Shown piece by piece: positions 1 to 8,645 of a DNA stretch of 37,063 nt. The notes under the pieces were generated by a model that saw only the letters and a program-made list of their open reading frames with translations, was not told the origin of the DNA and made no database searches. The DNA lies in assembly GCA_016208915.1 (NCBI GenBank), contig JACQXE010000070.1:1-37063 (forward strand). The letters are read 5' to 3'. Within the stretch, counting starts at the first letter, position 1. Every line of letters starts with the position of its first letter. The DNA is from Nitrospirota bacterium (GTDB taxonomy: Bacteria > Nitrospirota > Thermodesulfovibrionia > Thermodesulfovibrionales > UBA1546). The translations under genes were made by a program, and so were the position numbers.

Positions 1-10
1 CTTGGAATTA

Positions 11-51
11 GGACATTTCTATTTCTGCAAAACCGGACATTTCTATTTCTG
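11..51. repeat. Tandem 17-nt direct repeat at window edge
   Basis: The 17-mer GGACATTTCTATTTCTG occurs at 11-27 and again at 35-51, a 24-nt period. No gene covers it. Repeats of this form are often found at the ends of insertion sequences, so this could be the edge of an element lying to the left of the window. No transposase is visible here, so that reading is only a guess. Confidence 0.5.
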
Positions 52-120
52 AATTACAAGGATTCAGAAGGGATTTCCTTATATAAAAAATTTATAAATC
101 TATAATGCGCTTGCAGCTAT

Positions 121-246
121 TGTGCTGTCCCATAAATAACTTTGCTCTACTTGTCATTCAGAGCAAAGCGAAGAATCTCGTTTTGAGATTGCTTCAGGAC
201 TCTGTCCCTCGCAATGACAGTGTACAGAATTGTTAGGGACAGCACA
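121..246. repeat. Inverted-repeat-bounded MITE-like element at the prmC 3' end
   Basis: An 11-bp perfect inverted repeat, TGTGCTGTCCC (121-131) and GGGACAGCACA (236-246), encloses an inner pair of a common intergenic type (TTGTCATTC near 152, GCAATGACA near 212). The right arm overlaps the last codons and the stop of prmC, so the element appears to supply the end of that protein. The same architecture recurs at 5542-5704, 6753-6955, 19681-19858 and 34016-34150. Confidence 0.65.
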
Positions 247-1129
247 CTATGATTCTCTCTATGCCGGCATAGTCTTTAATCACAGAGATATTACAGAAAC
301 CGTTCTGCATGGCAATCACTGACACTTCCTCTGCCTGTCCTTCTCCGATTTCAAGAAAGATAACTCCACCCCCCCATCCCCCCCTTGGCAAGGGGGGGCA
401 AGAGGGGGTTAAGTATTTCAGCGCCTTTGAAAGTATCGTCCTGTAATAGGTGAGCCCGTCCTCGCCTCCATCAAGTGCATTCCTCGGCTCCCACTTGTTT
501 ATCTCAGGCTGAAGATTCGGAATATCAGTGGTCTTAATATAAGGGGGGTTGGAGACAATAACATCAAAAGTAAACGGTGAATAGTGAATAGTGAATAGTT
601 TTTTTATTGGTTCGAACAGAGAACCTCTCAAAAATGTCACATTTCTAATCTCATTTGTCTCCGCATTTTCTCTTGCATATCTCAGGGCATCACCAGATAT
701 ATCTGTGCCGTATACCTTTGATTGAGAAAAATGTTTTGCTATTGCCAAAGCCAGACACCCACTGCCAGTGCAGAGGTCAAGAATTTTGAGCCTCAGACCT
801 TGAACCTTAAACCTTTTTGTTATTTCTTCCACCATTAGCTCTGTCTCAGGTCTTGGCACAAGCACTCCGGGTCCAACCTTTATCTTCAGGCCACAGAAAT
901 CAACATATCCTAAAATATACTGGAGTGGTTCTCTGTGAGCGCGCCTTGATGCGAGCGCATCTATTTGTTTTGATTCATCTTCGGATATTTCAAAACTGCC
1001 GGCATAAAGCTTTGATTTGTTGATGCGGAGCGTTTCAATAATGAGGATTTCAGCCTCCTTGGCGGCATCTTCAATGCCTTGAGACTTAAGAAAAGCCGAA
1101 ACCTCTTTCAGTTTGTCAATGACGGTCAT
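233..1129 (-). CDS. prmC: Peptide chain release factor N5-glutamine methyltransferase PrmC
   Basis: This cytosolic SAM-dependent enzyme methylates the glutamine of the GGQ motif of release factors. The SAM-binding motif DLCTGSGC lies at residues 118-125 and the catalytic NPPY at 194-197. The length of 298 aa is longer than usual (about 280). The excess can be traced to repeat-derived peptide: residues about 241-255 (Pro/Gly-rich, encoded by the G/C-tract palindrome at 361-412) and about 178-188 (encoded by a GTGAATA repeat at 571-600). The C-terminus VCCP is encoded by the arm of another repeat. It lies downstream of prfA, its substrate gene, in the usual order. The ATG is preceded by a GGAA box. 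The motifs remain intact, so the gene is probably functional. Confidence 0.93.
   Translation of the reverse strand: MTVIDKLKEVSAFLKSQGIEDAAKEAEILIIETLRINKSKLYAGSFEISEDESKQIDALASRRAHREPLQYILGYVDFCGLKIKVGPGVLVPRPETELMVEEITKRFKVQGLRLKILDLCTGSGCLALAIAKHFSQSKVYGTDISGDALRYARENAETNEIRNVTFLRGSLFEPIKKLFTIHYSPFTFDVIVSNPPYIKTTDIPNLQPEINKWEPRNALDGGEDGLTYYRTILSKALKYLTPSCPPLPRGGWGGGVIFLEIGEGQAEEVSVIAMQNGFCNISVIKDYAGIERIIVCCP
361..412. repeat. G/C-tract palindromic repeat inside prmC
   Basis: A palindrome made of C-runs, the core TTGGCAAG and G-runs lies inside prmC and is translated in frame as a Pro/Gly-rich loop. A near-identical palindrome occurs at about 5589-5637 between accB and accC. This shows a dispersed repeat family that also enters coding sequence. 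Confidence 0.8.
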
Positions 1130-1366
1130 TATTTATTTCCATAGAGAGCATCAAGCGGGCTTTTCGGAGCAGTCGATAATTTTCCCATATTTTACCTGCA
1201 TTACTTTTAGTCCATATTACCACAAACTACCAAGTAGTTTAAAATTGTTCTATTTGATTTACAAGGATTTTTGTTCTATCCTACCTCTAAGAAGACATGC
1301 AAGAAATTTTGGAGATAGACACAAATATAAAAGTTTATAAAATAAATTAAAATTTTTAACAAGACA

Positions 1367-2431
1367 TTACAATTCTTTCAGTTTCTCTGCCTGATAATGC
1401 GCAATAAGACTGTCTATTATCTCATCCATATTGCCTTCAAGGATGCTCTCAAGCCTGTAAAGCGTAAGCCCTATCCTATGGTCAGTAACCCTGTTCTGGG
1501 GAAAATTATATGTCCTTATCCTCTCGCTCCTGTCACCAGTGCCGACCTGGGTTTTTCTGTCAGCAGCACGTTCTTTCTCTTTTTTCTCTATCTCAAGTTC
1601 AAGAAGCCTTGAACGTAATACCTTCATCGCCTTTCCCCTGTTCTTTAACTGGGACCTCTCATCCTGACACTGAACTACAATGCCTGTGGGCACATGCGTA
1701 ATCCTTACAGCCGAATAGGTAGTGTTAACACTCTGACCGCCTGCACCAGATGAGCAGAACGTATCGATCCTCAGGTCCTTCTCTTCTATCTTGATGTCAA
1801 CCTCTTCAGCCTCAGGCAAAACCGCGACTGTTGCCGCTGATGTATGAATCCTTCCCGATGCCTCAGTAACCGGCACTCTCTGAACCCTGTGTGCGCCGCT
1901 CTCATATTTCAGCCTGCTGTATGCGCCTTTGCCCGTTATATTTGCCACTATCTCTTTTAACCCGCCTATCCCTGTCGGGCTGGAATCAATTACCTCTATT
2001 TTCCATCTCCTTGCCTCAGCATATTTAGAGTACATCCTGAAAAGATTTGCCGCAAAAAGAGCAGCCTCTTCTCCGCCTGTGCCTGCCCTTATCTCAAGAA
2101 TTACGCTTTTCTCATCACGCGGGTTTTTTGGCAGAAGCATTATCTTGAGCTCTTCTTCAATCTTGGGTTTCTTCTCCTTGAGTTCATTCAGCTCTAACTG
2201 TGCAAGCTCCCTCATTTCATTATCGCTGCTTTTCATAATCTCCTCTGCGCCCTCAATGTCTGATAACAGCTTTATGTATTCACGAATCTTCTCAACGAGA
2301 GGCTGCAGATCAGACTGCTCTTTAGAATATTTTTGATACTCCTGTGGTGTGGATAGAACCTTCGGGTCTAGCATAAACTCTGTGAGCTTATCGTATCTCT
2401 CTTCTATTGTCTGGAGTTTTTCAACCAACAT
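1367..2431 (-). CDS. prfA: Peptide chain release factor 1 (RF1)
   Basis: RF1 recognises UAA/UAG stop codons and triggers peptide release on the ribosome. The 354-aa protein has the RF1-specific anticodon-mimic PVT at residues 187-189 and the universal GGQ at 231-233 within [15 protein letters not shown]. Length is normal for RF1. It starts 11 nt inside the upstream DUF1385 gene (2421-3305), suggesting translational coupling, and is followed by prmC after a 237-nt gap in which I see no gene. RF1 does not read UGA, which matters for the in-frame UGAs described at 23157 and 27402; the competing factor there would be RF2. Confidence 0.97.
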   Translation of the reverse strand: MLVEKLQTIEERYDKLTEFMLDPKVLSTPQEYQKYSKEQSDLQPLVEKIREYIKLLSDIEGAEEIMKSSDNEMRELAQLELNELKEKKPKIEEELKIMLLPKNPRDEKSVILEIRAGTGGEEAALFAANLFRMYSKYAEARRWKIEVIDSSPTGIGGLKEIVANITGKGAYSRLKYESGAHRVQRVPVTEASGRIHTSAATVAVLPEAEEVDIKIEEKDLRIDTFCSSGAGGQSVNTTYSAVRITHVPTGIVVQCQDERSQLKNRGKAMKVLRSRLLELEIEKKEKERAADRKTQVGTGDRSERIRTYNFPQNRVTDHRIGLTLYRLESILEGNMDEIIDSLIAHYQAEKLKEL

Positions 2432-3305
2432 TGCCGGCCTCGAATTTAAGCGCTTCCTTTAAAGCGATAATAGCAACCTCTATCTGCCTGTCATCAGGCT
2501 CCCTTGTTGTAAGCCTCTGAAGAAGAAGACCCGGCATTATTAAGAAATTAATGACAGGATTATCCTTCAGCTTTGCCGATAATTTCAGGACCTCATATGA
2601 AAGTCCTGCAATCACTGGTATGAGCACAAGCCTTGAGAGAAACTTATAAACAAACGGCCATGACTGCGGGATAAAAGAGAAGACAAAGACACTTATCACC
2701 ATAACTATCAGTAGAAAACTTGTGCCGCATCTCGGATGATGAGGGCTGAACTGCCTTATATCCTCGACATTCAGTTCCTTCCCGGCCTCATACGCATGTA
2801 TAACTTTATGTTCGGCGCCATGATATTCGAATATTCTTCTCATCTCTTTCCAGAGCCCAATTGCCGTAACATAAATCAGAAATATCAGAACCCTTATTAC
2901 TCCATCAACCATGTTAAACATAAAGGAATTCTTAGAAACAATATTGAATACAAGGCCGAGGAGCTTTGTTGCATAGAGCGGCAAAAATATGAAAAGCCCG
3001 ATTCCAATAAAAAAAGCAAAGACAATGGTAATGCTTATTGACAGGGGACTCAGCGGCTTTTCGCCTTCATCCTCATTGTATGCCTTACCAGCAGAAAACT
3101 CTATCGCCTTTATGCCAAGCAACAGGGCATATAATAAGGCAACCACTCCCCTTAACATTGGAAGTTTAAACAGACGGGGAAGCTCAGCGAGATTCTCCTT
3201 TTTGACATGGATATCTCCCTTAAGGTCCCTGACTGCCACTGTCCAGCCTCCGGGAGCCTTCATCATCACCCCTTCTATTACAGCCTGCCCGCCTATGTTT
3301 TTCAT
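2421..3305 (-). CDS. DUF1385 family integral membrane protein
   Basis: The 294-aa protein starts with the family signature [14 protein letters not shown] at residues 5-18. It has several hydrophobic segments (about 50-70, 88-115, 130-150, 198-220 and 225-245) and the conserved polar motifs [14 protein letters not shown] and HPRCGTSFL. The family (COG3872, YqhQ-like) is widespread and very often sits beside prfA and rpmE, as here. Its biochemical function is not established. The His/Glu/Cys-rich conserved motifs suggest a metal site, but that is inference. No strong ribosome-binding site is visible before the ATG. Confidence 0.9.
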   Translation of the reverse strand: MKNIGGQAVIEGVMMKAPGGWTVAVRDLKGDIHVKKENLAELPRLFKLPMLRGVVALLYALLLGIKAIEFSAGKAYNEDEGEKPLSPLSISITIVFAFFIGIGLFIFLPLYATKLLGLVFNIVSKNSFMFNMVDGVIRVLIFLIYVTAIGLWKEMRRIFEYHGAEHKVIHAYEAGKELNVEDIRQFSPHHPRCGTSFLLIVMVISVFVFSFIPQSWPFVYKFLSRLVLIPVIAGLSYEVLKLSAKLKDNPVINFLIMPGLLLQRLTTREPDDRQIEVAIIALKEALKFEAGNVG

Positions 3306-3496
3306 AATATATATATTACCTATACGTCATATAGCAGCGCTAATGTTGCGAAGAAAATTTATTTTTCGATACCTTTACTACCATCCACAGATGTTTTACG
3401 AATCTTATTATTCGGTATAACAAACCAGGATAATCCCGATATCTATCGAGTTAAATAAATTTTATGAGCAATACCAGCGCTGCTTCTTTTGTCAAT

Positions 3497-3530
3497 AAAA
3501 AAGCCGTTAGTCCGGAAAAATGAACTAACG
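3497..3530 (-). terminator. Rho-independent terminator after rpmE
   Basis: Read on the minus strand, a 7-bp stem (arms at 3524-3530 and 3505-3511) is followed, after a short GGC, by TTTTTT (3497-3502). It sits about 20 nt past the rpmE stop, separating rpmE from the DUF1385-prfA-prmC unit. Confidence 0.75.
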
Positions 3531-3550
3531 ACTTTTACTTGCCAAGGTAT

Positions 3551-3757
3551 CTACTTATTCTTTTTTGCGTATTTTTTCTTGAACTTCTCTACCCTTCCCT
3601 CTGCATCCAGTATCTTCTGCTTACCTGTAAAGAAAGGGTGGCATACAGAGCAGATATCGATATGAATCTTCTGCTGTGTTGACCTTGTGGTAAAGGTCTC
3701 GCCGCACGCGCATACGACCTTTATCTCTTTGTAATCGGGATGAATTCCTTCTTTCAA
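3551..3757 (-). CDS. rpmE: 50S ribosomal protein L31
   Basis: This 68-aa protein matches the zinc-binding (C+) form of L31: CxC at residues 16-18 (VCACGETF) and CxxC at 36-39 (CSVCHPF). It begins with the typical KEGIHPDY segment and ends in a basic tail. It is a structural component of the large subunit, at the central protuberance bridging to the small subunit. An AGGAGGGCGG-like ribosome-binding site precedes the ATG. It has its own terminator and is probably transcribed alone. Confidence 0.96.
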   Translation of the reverse strand: MKEGIHPDYKEIKVVCACGETFTTRSTQQKIHIDICSVCHPFFTGKQKILDAEGRVEKFKKKYAKKNK

Positions 3758-3829
3758 CTCCGCCCTCCTTCAGAAATTTATATATTATAAATAATTCCAG
3801 CTTGTTTTGACAATACAATAAATTGAAGT

Positions 3830-4123
3830 CTATTCCCCGATATACTTTCTTACCTTCAGGGAATCTGTTTCAGACAGATCTATAAATTTTACCCCAAACC
3901 CGACATTCGGCTGGGCGTGCTGAACTTGCACCATTGTCTTGATTATGTCATTGCCAATCTTAAAGCTGATTTCACATATCGTCCCCACCACAAAACTTGA
4001 TTGTGTGTATATATACATCCCTTTGCTGCTTATGTCCAGCGCCTCTGCCTTTACCACAGTGTTGACTATCACGTCTTCCTGTATCAGTATCCTTTTAACC
4101 CTCTGTTGCAGCTCGCCATTCAT
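3830..4123 (-). CDS. PilZ-like domain protein
   Basis: A 97-aa single-domain protein with a PilZ-like beta-barrel pattern and the second c-di-GMP-binding motif DISSKG (D/NxSxxG) near residues 31-36. The first motif (RxxxR) is imperfect: only RVKR is seen at residues 8-11, so ligand binding is uncertain. Its ATG overlaps the accC stop by four bases (ATGA), so it is translationally coupled to accC. No functional link to fatty-acid synthesis is evident. Two further PilZ proteins occur in this window (33663-33986 and 36628-36918). Confidence 0.8.
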   Translation of the reverse strand: MNGELQQRVKRILIQEDVIVNTVVKAEALDISSKGMYIYTQSSFVVGTICEISFKIGNDIIKTMVQVQHAQPNVGFGVKFIDLSETDSLKVRKYIGE

Positions 4124-5502
4124 TTTGTCACCTCTGAGTCTGACTTTGCCTGCTGAACAATGTCACTGCCCTTCTCGATAAATCCTGTGTTAAACTCGCC
4201 TTTTATAAAATCAGGCTGGGCTAACACCTTCTTATGAAAAGGGATTGTTGTCTTTATACCCTCAATAAGGAACTCGTCGAGGGCGCGCTTCATCTTTGAA
4301 ATAGCCTCATTTCTATTTTTCCCGTGCACAATGACCTTTGCGATCAACGAATCATAATATGAAGGCACTGTCCACCCGCTGTAAGCAGCAGTATCAACCC
4401 GAACACCAGGCCCTCCCGGCAGAGATAAGAATGTGATCTTGCCCGGAGATGGTATGAAGCGGTCAGGGTCTTCTGCATTTATCCTGCATTCTATGGAATG
4501 CCCTGATATCTTTATCTGGTGCTGCTTGTATTCTATGGGCAATCCTAAAGCAAGCTTTATCTGCTCCTTTATGATGTCAATGCCGCTGACCATCTCTGTG
4601 ACCGGATGTTCAACCTGAACCCTTGTGTTTATCTCCATAAAATAGATATTGGCCTCTTTATCCACTATGAACTCAATAGTGCCGATATTCTTATACTTAA
4701 TCGCCTTTGCTGCCCTTACTGCAAGTTCCCCGATCTTTTTCCTGAATTTTTCTGTCGATATTGGAGACGGCGCCTCTTCTATAAGTTTTTGGTGCCTTCT
4801 TTGTATTGAACAGTCTCTCTCCCCGAGGTGAATAACATTTCCCTTGCTGTCAGACATTATCTGGACTTCCACATGTCTTATCTCAGGGATATACTGCTCT
4901 ATATACAGTTCGCCATTCCCGAATGCAGTGAGGGCTTCGCGCTGCGCAATATGAAATGCATTCTCAATATCCTTTTCACCATTCACAACCCTCATTCCCC
5001 TTCCGCCGCCACCTGCAGATGCCTTCACGATAACCGGAAATCCTATCTTCTTAGCCACTTTCATCGCAACATCTTCTGATACGACAGGGCCGTCGCTTCC
5101 AGGCACAACCGGTATGCCGCGTCTTTTCAGTATCTGTCTTGCCTTTGCCTTATCACCGCCTACCCTTATATTCTCAGGTGTTGGGCCGATGAATGTTATG
5201 CCTGACGTGGCGCATGCCTCTGCAAAATGCGGATTTTCTGAAAGGAATCCATAACCAGGATGTATAGCCTCAGAATCTGTTATCTCTGCAGCGCTAAGTA
5301 TCCCCGGTATATTCAGATAACTCTGGCTGGAATTTGCAGGGCCTATGCAGACAGCTTCATCAGCAAGCTTAACGTGCAGGGATTCTTTTTCCACATCAGA
5401 ATAGACAGCAACCGTTTTAATCCCGAGTTCCTTGCACGCACGAATAATCCTTACCGCAATCTCACCGCGATTTGCTATAAGTATCTTTTTGAATAATTCC
5501 AT
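4120..5502 (-). CDS. accC: Acetyl-CoA carboxylase, biotin carboxylase subunit
   Basis: This is the ATP-dependent biotin carboxylase of acetyl-CoA carboxylase, the first committed step of fatty-acid synthesis. The 460-aa protein has the N-terminal biotin-carboxylase fold ([13 protein letters not shown], residues 8-20), the ATP-grasp glycine loop [10 protein letters not shown] (161-170), the [14 protein letters not shown] segment (227-240) and the catalytic [13 protein letters not shown]-type segment ([12 protein letters not shown], 289-300). The extra C-terminal tail after about residue 445 is not conserved in the family. It follows accB, separated by a 223-nt gap filled by a repeat element. 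Confidence 0.97.
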   Translation of the reverse strand: MELFKKILIANRGEIAVRIIRACKELGIKTVAVYSDVEKESLHVKLADEAVCIGPANSSQSYLNIPGILSAAEITDSEAIHPGYGFLSENPHFAEACATSGITFIGPTPENIRVGGDKAKARQILKRRGIPVVPGSDGPVVSEDVAMKVAKKIGFPVIVKASAGGGGRGMRVVNGEKDIENAFHIAQREALTAFGNGELYIEQYIPEIRHVEVQIMSDSKGNVIHLGERDCSIQRRHQKLIEEAPSPISTEKFRKKIGELAVRAAKAIKYKNIGTIEFIVDKEANIYFMEINTRVQVEHPVTEMVSGIDIIKEQIKLALGLPIEYKQHQIKISGHSIECRINAEDPDRFIPSPGKITFLSLPGGPGVRVDTAAYSGWTVPSYYDSLIAKVIVHGKNRNEAISKMKRALDEFLIEGIKTTIPFHKKVLAQPDFIKGEFNTGFIEKGSDIVQQAKSDSEVTK

Positions 5503-5541
5503 AATACTTTTGCCCTCGACATCAATTCTTAGAATCTTAAT

Positions 5542-5704
5542 AAAAAGGCTGGCTGTAGTGTTTGAGCGACTTTATTTTGCCGATATTCAAAATCCCCCCT
5601 TAGTCCCCCCTTGGCAAGGGGGGACTAAGGGGGGTGAGGCAAAATACTTCGGAGGTCGCCTTAGGCGACCGAGAATGAGCGAAAATACTACATCCAGCTT
5701 TTAT
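5542..5704. repeat. MITE-like element between accB and accC
   Basis: Imperfect inverted arms of about 26 nt (left 5542-5567, right 5677-5704, sharing ACTACAxCCAGC) enclose the G/C-tract palindrome at about 5589-5637 and a small GGTCGCC/GGCGACC hairpin at 5654-5670. It fills most of the accB-accC gap and would put strong RNA structure between two subunits that are usually adjacent. Confidence 0.7.
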
Positions 5705-5725
5705 TCTATAATTATATTTCACGTA

Positions 5726-6151
5726 TCACACAGGCTCAATAAGGAAAAGCGGTTCTCCGTATTCAACTGTCTGACCGTTCTCAACCAGTATCCTGACCAC
5801 CACGCCATCCGCCTCAGACTCTATCTCATTCATAAGCTTCATCGCCTCGATAATGCAGACCACCTGACCTTTTTTAACGCGGGCGCCTGCCTCTATAAAA
5901 GGCTCTGCCTCAGGAGACGACGACCTGTAGAATGTGCCGACTATGGGAGATGTAACTGTTATAAGCCGCTGTGTGTCTTCTGCAATCTCAGCAGGTCTTT
6001 CCTGTGAGACAATAGATTTTGACAGCTCTATTGATGAAAGCAGCTTTTCCCTCTTTATTTTCACCTTCATGCTGTCCTGCTCTACCTGAAGCTCGGTGAT
6101 ATCTGTATCCTTAAGAAGCTCTATTAATCCTTTTAAATCATCAAGTTCCAT
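5726..6151 (-). CDS. accB: Acetyl-CoA carboxylase, biotin carboxyl carrier protein
   Basis: The 141-aa protein has an N-terminal helical region, a linker at about 45-65 and a C-terminal biotinyl domain with the biotin-accepting lysine in EAMKLMN (K105). It carries carboxybiotin between AccC and the carboxyltransferase. Length is normal for short AccB proteins. It lies 25 nt downstream of efp and is probably co-transcribed with it. Confidence 0.97.
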   Translation of the reverse strand: MELDDLKGLIELLKDTDITELQVEQDSMKVKIKREKLLSSIELSKSIVSQERPAEIAEDTQRLITVTSPIVGTFYRSSSPEAEPFIEAGARVKKGQVVCIIEAMKLMNEIESEADGVVVRILVENGQTVEYGEPLFLIEPV

Positions 6152-6176
6152 TTTTACCCCCTGACAGGCAATAGCC

Positions 6177-6740
6177 CTATCTTACCCTTTCAATATATTC
6201 GGACGTCCGCGTATCAATCTTAATTGTATCGCCTTCATTTATATGAAAGGGGACCTTGACAACTGCCCCTGTTTCTAAGGTTGCAGGCTTTCCTCCGCCG
6301 GAAGCTGTATCTCCCTTAAACCCGGCAGGAGCAGTCTTAACAACTTTAAGTTCAACAAAAGTCGGAAGCTCTACGCTTATAGGCGTTTCTTTATGGAAGA
6401 GCACCCTGACTGTCATGTTCTCTTTAAGAAATGTCTTTGTTTCACCTAACTGGTCCTCAGTCAGCGGAATCTGCTCATAGGTTTCCCCATCCATAAAATA
6501 ATACACCTCATCCTGTAAATAAAGATATTGCATGCTCTTTTCTTCAAGCCCCGGCGTTTCGAGCTTTTCCCCTGACCTGAAAGTTTCTTCTAATATTGCT
6601 CCTGTCTTAATATTTCTCATCTTTGTCCTGACCATGGCTCCGCCGCGGCCCATCTTGACATGCTGGAAATCCACTATCGCGCAGGGCTCGCCCTTAAACT
6701 CAACCTTCAGCCCCTTTCTGAAATCACTTGTTGAAATCAA
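6177..6740 (-). CDS. efp: Elongation factor P
   Basis: EF-P relieves ribosome stalling at polyproline. The 187-aa protein has all three OB-like domains and ends in the typical [15 protein letters not shown]. The loop that reaches the peptidyl-transferase centre reads [10 protein letters not shown], placing arginine (R32) where many EF-Ps have a modified lysine. Arg-type EF-Ps are known to be rhamnosylated by EarP in some proteobacteria; whether that applies here is unknown. A GGAGG box lies 7 nt before the ATG. The MITE-like element at 6753-6955 begins just upstream of that box. Confidence 0.96.
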   Translation of the reverse strand: MISTSDFRKGLKVEFKGEPCAIVDFQHVKMGRGGAMVRTKMRNIKTGAILEETFRSGEKLETPGLEEKSMQYLYLQDEVYYFMDGETYEQIPLTEDQLGETKTFLKENMTVRVLFHKETPISVELPTFVELKVVKTAPAGFKGDTASGGGKPATLETGAVVKVPFHINEGDTIKIDTRTSEYIERVR

Positions 6741-6752
6741 TTCAAACCTCCT

Positions 6753-6955
6753 GTTACTAAGAAGTTCATAAGTAAAACCTCATAGTTTGTCATTCCCGCA
6801 GTCAGTAAGCGGGAATCCAGACTCTGTCCCCGCAAAAGCGGGGACCCATAATGATTGGATTCCTGTTTTCACGGGAAACCCTGGATGCCCGATTAAAAAC
6901 TTCGGGCATGACGGATAAAGTTTTATGTGTCTTTACTTATGAACTGATTAGTAAC
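6753..6955. repeat. MITE-like element between efp and pepQ
   Basis: The arms GTTACTAA plus, after 2 nt, AGTTCATAAGTAAA (6753-6776) are matched perfectly by the reverse complement at 6932-6955, leaving a 203-bp element. Inside are shorter palindromes of the common type CATTCCCGC...GCGGGAAT (about 6791-6818) and CCCCGC...GCGGGG (6828-6846). The right arm touches the pepQ stop codon and the left arm touches the efp ribosome-binding site, so it fills the whole intergenic space. Confidence 0.85.
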
Positions 6956-8038
6956 TTATAATATTTCCAACTCTCTTGACAGAGTGGTAAGCAGTTCCGC
7001 CTTCTTCTTGCCAACCACTACCATATCCTCTATCCTTAGACCGCCGAGCCCCTCGACATAAATGCCGGGCTCGATTGTAAATACCATATTTTCCCTTATA
7101 ACATCATCCGAATTCCAGGTTATCAGGGGAGATTCATGAACCTGAATCCCGACGCCATGCCCTGTGCCATGCCCGAAAAACTCTCCGTATCCTGCCTTTT
7201 TTATAACATTCCTCGCAGCGCTGTCAACCTTCTTTGCGTCTTTCCCTGAAGAAACTGCAGAGACAGCCTTCGCATGCGCCTTGAGTACTGTATTGTAAAT
7301 CTCCTTCTTTTTCGTTAAATCCGGTCCTTGTAAAAGCAAGGTCCTGGTCATATCAGAAAAATATCCGCCTGCCTCGCCTCCCCAGTCTATTATAACAAGG
7401 TCCCCCTGATTAAGCCTTTTCTCTGAAGGCCTTGCATGAGGCATGGATGAATTCTTGCCTGAGGCAACTATTATATCAAATGGAAGGCAATTACATCCTG
7501 CTTTTTTCAGGCTTTCCTCAAGCATCCTTTCTATCCTGTTCTCCCTCATACCTTCTCTTATGTAATCCTTTATATTCAGAAATGCAGACTCTGCCCTTGA
7601 TACAGCTTTTTTTATGAATACTATCTCCTCCTCATCCTTTATAGCGCGAAGCCTCTCCATCGAATCCCTGACAGGTTTCATACTTAAACCTTTTTTAGAA
7701 AGCTGCTGAAAAAAGGCATAAGACACTGATGGCTCAAAGCCGAGCCTTTTTATATTCAGGTCTTTCGAGAGCTTCGAGATGGTCGCTGCTCTCTCGCCTT
7801 TTTCTATTAAGATATCCCAGCCTTTTGTCTGCTTTTCAGCCTGTTCCTTATATCTGAAGTCAGTCGCAAAAATACTCTTCTTCTTAGTTAGCAGCAGAAA
7901 TCCCGAAGAACCTGTGAATCCTGTAAGATACCTTATATTATGAATATCAGTCACCAGGAGTCCGCTGATTCCCCTTAAGGAATCTCTTAACTTGGCAATA
8001 CGGGATGCGTAATGTATGACAAGCATTCTTTCAGGCAT
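6956..8038 (-). CDS. pepQ: M24 family aminopeptidase / Xaa-Pro dipeptidase
   Basis: A creatinase-fold metallopeptidase that removes N-terminal residues next to proline. The 360-aa protein has the N-terminal creatinase domain (about 10-125) and the C-terminal pita-bread catalytic domain. Metal ligands are visible: D218 (IDWGG), D229 (FSDMTRT), H294 (GHGTGHGVG), E323 (TIEPG) and E337 (RIEDM). The start shares one base with the aroQ stop. An internal ATG at residue 5 is an alternative start. Substrate preference (PepP versus PepQ) cannot be read from sequence. The placement beside efp is common. Confidence 0.93.
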   Translation of the reverse strand: MPERMLVIHYASRIAKLRDSLRGISGLLVTDIHNIRYLTGFTGSSGFLLLTKKKSIFATDFRYKEQAEKQTKGWDILIEKGERAATISKLSKDLNIKRLGFEPSVSYAFFQQLSKKGLSMKPVRDSMERLRAIKDEEEIVFIKKAVSRAESAFLNIKDYIREGMRENRIERMLEESLKKAGCNCLPFDIIVASGKNSSMPHARPSEKRLNQGDLVIIDWGGEAGGYFSDMTRTLLLQGPDLTKKKEIYNTVLKAHAKAVSAVSSGKDAKKVDSAARNVIKKAGYGEFFGHGTGHGVGIQVHESPLITWNSDDVIRENMVFTIEPGIYVEGLGGLRIEDMVVVGKKKAELLTTLSRELEIL

Positions 8039-8466
8039 TATTTAGAAAGGATGTTTTTTGCAGCCCTGAGCGCGAGGAGATAGCTGTCCACGCCAAAACC
8101 GCTTATCTGCCCGTATGAAACCTCTGCTATATATGATCTCCTTCTGAACTCTTCGCGTTTATGAATATTGGAAATATGAACCTCGATCACAGGTTTTCCA
8201 GCTGCTGATACTGAATCCCTTATGGCAATACTCGTATGCGTATAAGCGGCAGGATTTATTATGATAAGATCATAATCCTTCTTCTGTATGGCGTCTATTA
8301 TCTCTGCCTCGCTGTTTGACTGTATTGTAGAGAGCTCAATATCGAGTTCCGATGCCAGCGACATAAGCCTTTTGTTGACATCTTCAAGGGTGAAGCTGCC
8401 ATAAATCTCAGGCTCTCTTGTGCCGAGCATGTTCAAGTTAGGTCCGTGTATGACGAATACCTTCAC
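8038..8466 (-). CDS. aroQ: 3-dehydroquinate dehydratase, type II
   Basis: This shikimate-pathway enzyme converts 3-dehydroquinate to 3-dehydroshikimate. The 142-aa protein has the type II hallmarks: [17 protein letters not shown] with R17 and catalytic Y22, NPAAYTHTS with N71 and H77, and EVHISN with H97. It is probably the first gene of the aroQ-pepQ-efp-accB-accC-pilZ unit. A TTGGAGG box lies 7 nt before the ATG. It is divergent from the response regulator at 8646, with a 179-nt intergenic region in which I could not pick out a convincing sigma-70 promoter. Confidence 0.97.
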   Translation of the reverse strand: MKVFVIHGPNLNMLGTREPEIYGSFTLEDVNKRLMSLASELDIELSTIQSNSEAEIIDAIQKKDYDLIIINPAAYTHTSIAIRDSVSAAGKPVIEVHISNIHKREEFRRRSYIAEVSYGQISGFGVDSYLLALRAAKNILSK

Positions 8467-8645
8467 AAAACCTCCAATCAGTTAACAGGCGTTAGATTTC
8501 AGGTAACTGGAAACCTATTTTAGCAGGTTTATTCTCTTAACACAATATAAGCCGACGGCATAATTGTAGTAATCGGTTACACCGCTATGTTAAAATGATA
8601 TAGGCGTTTAATGAGGCAAAACTCTTTAATCTTATTGGAATCTCT

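Noticed and set aside
3621-3818. 65-aa ORF on the minus strand over rpmE
   Set aside because: It overlaps rpmE in another frame and has no recognisable domain; rpmE has the conserved zinc motifs and ribosome-binding site.
8564-8602. Sigma-70 promoter for the response regulator
   Set aside because: Possible boxes (TTGTAG, TAAAAT) are 21 nt apart, outside the usual spacing.
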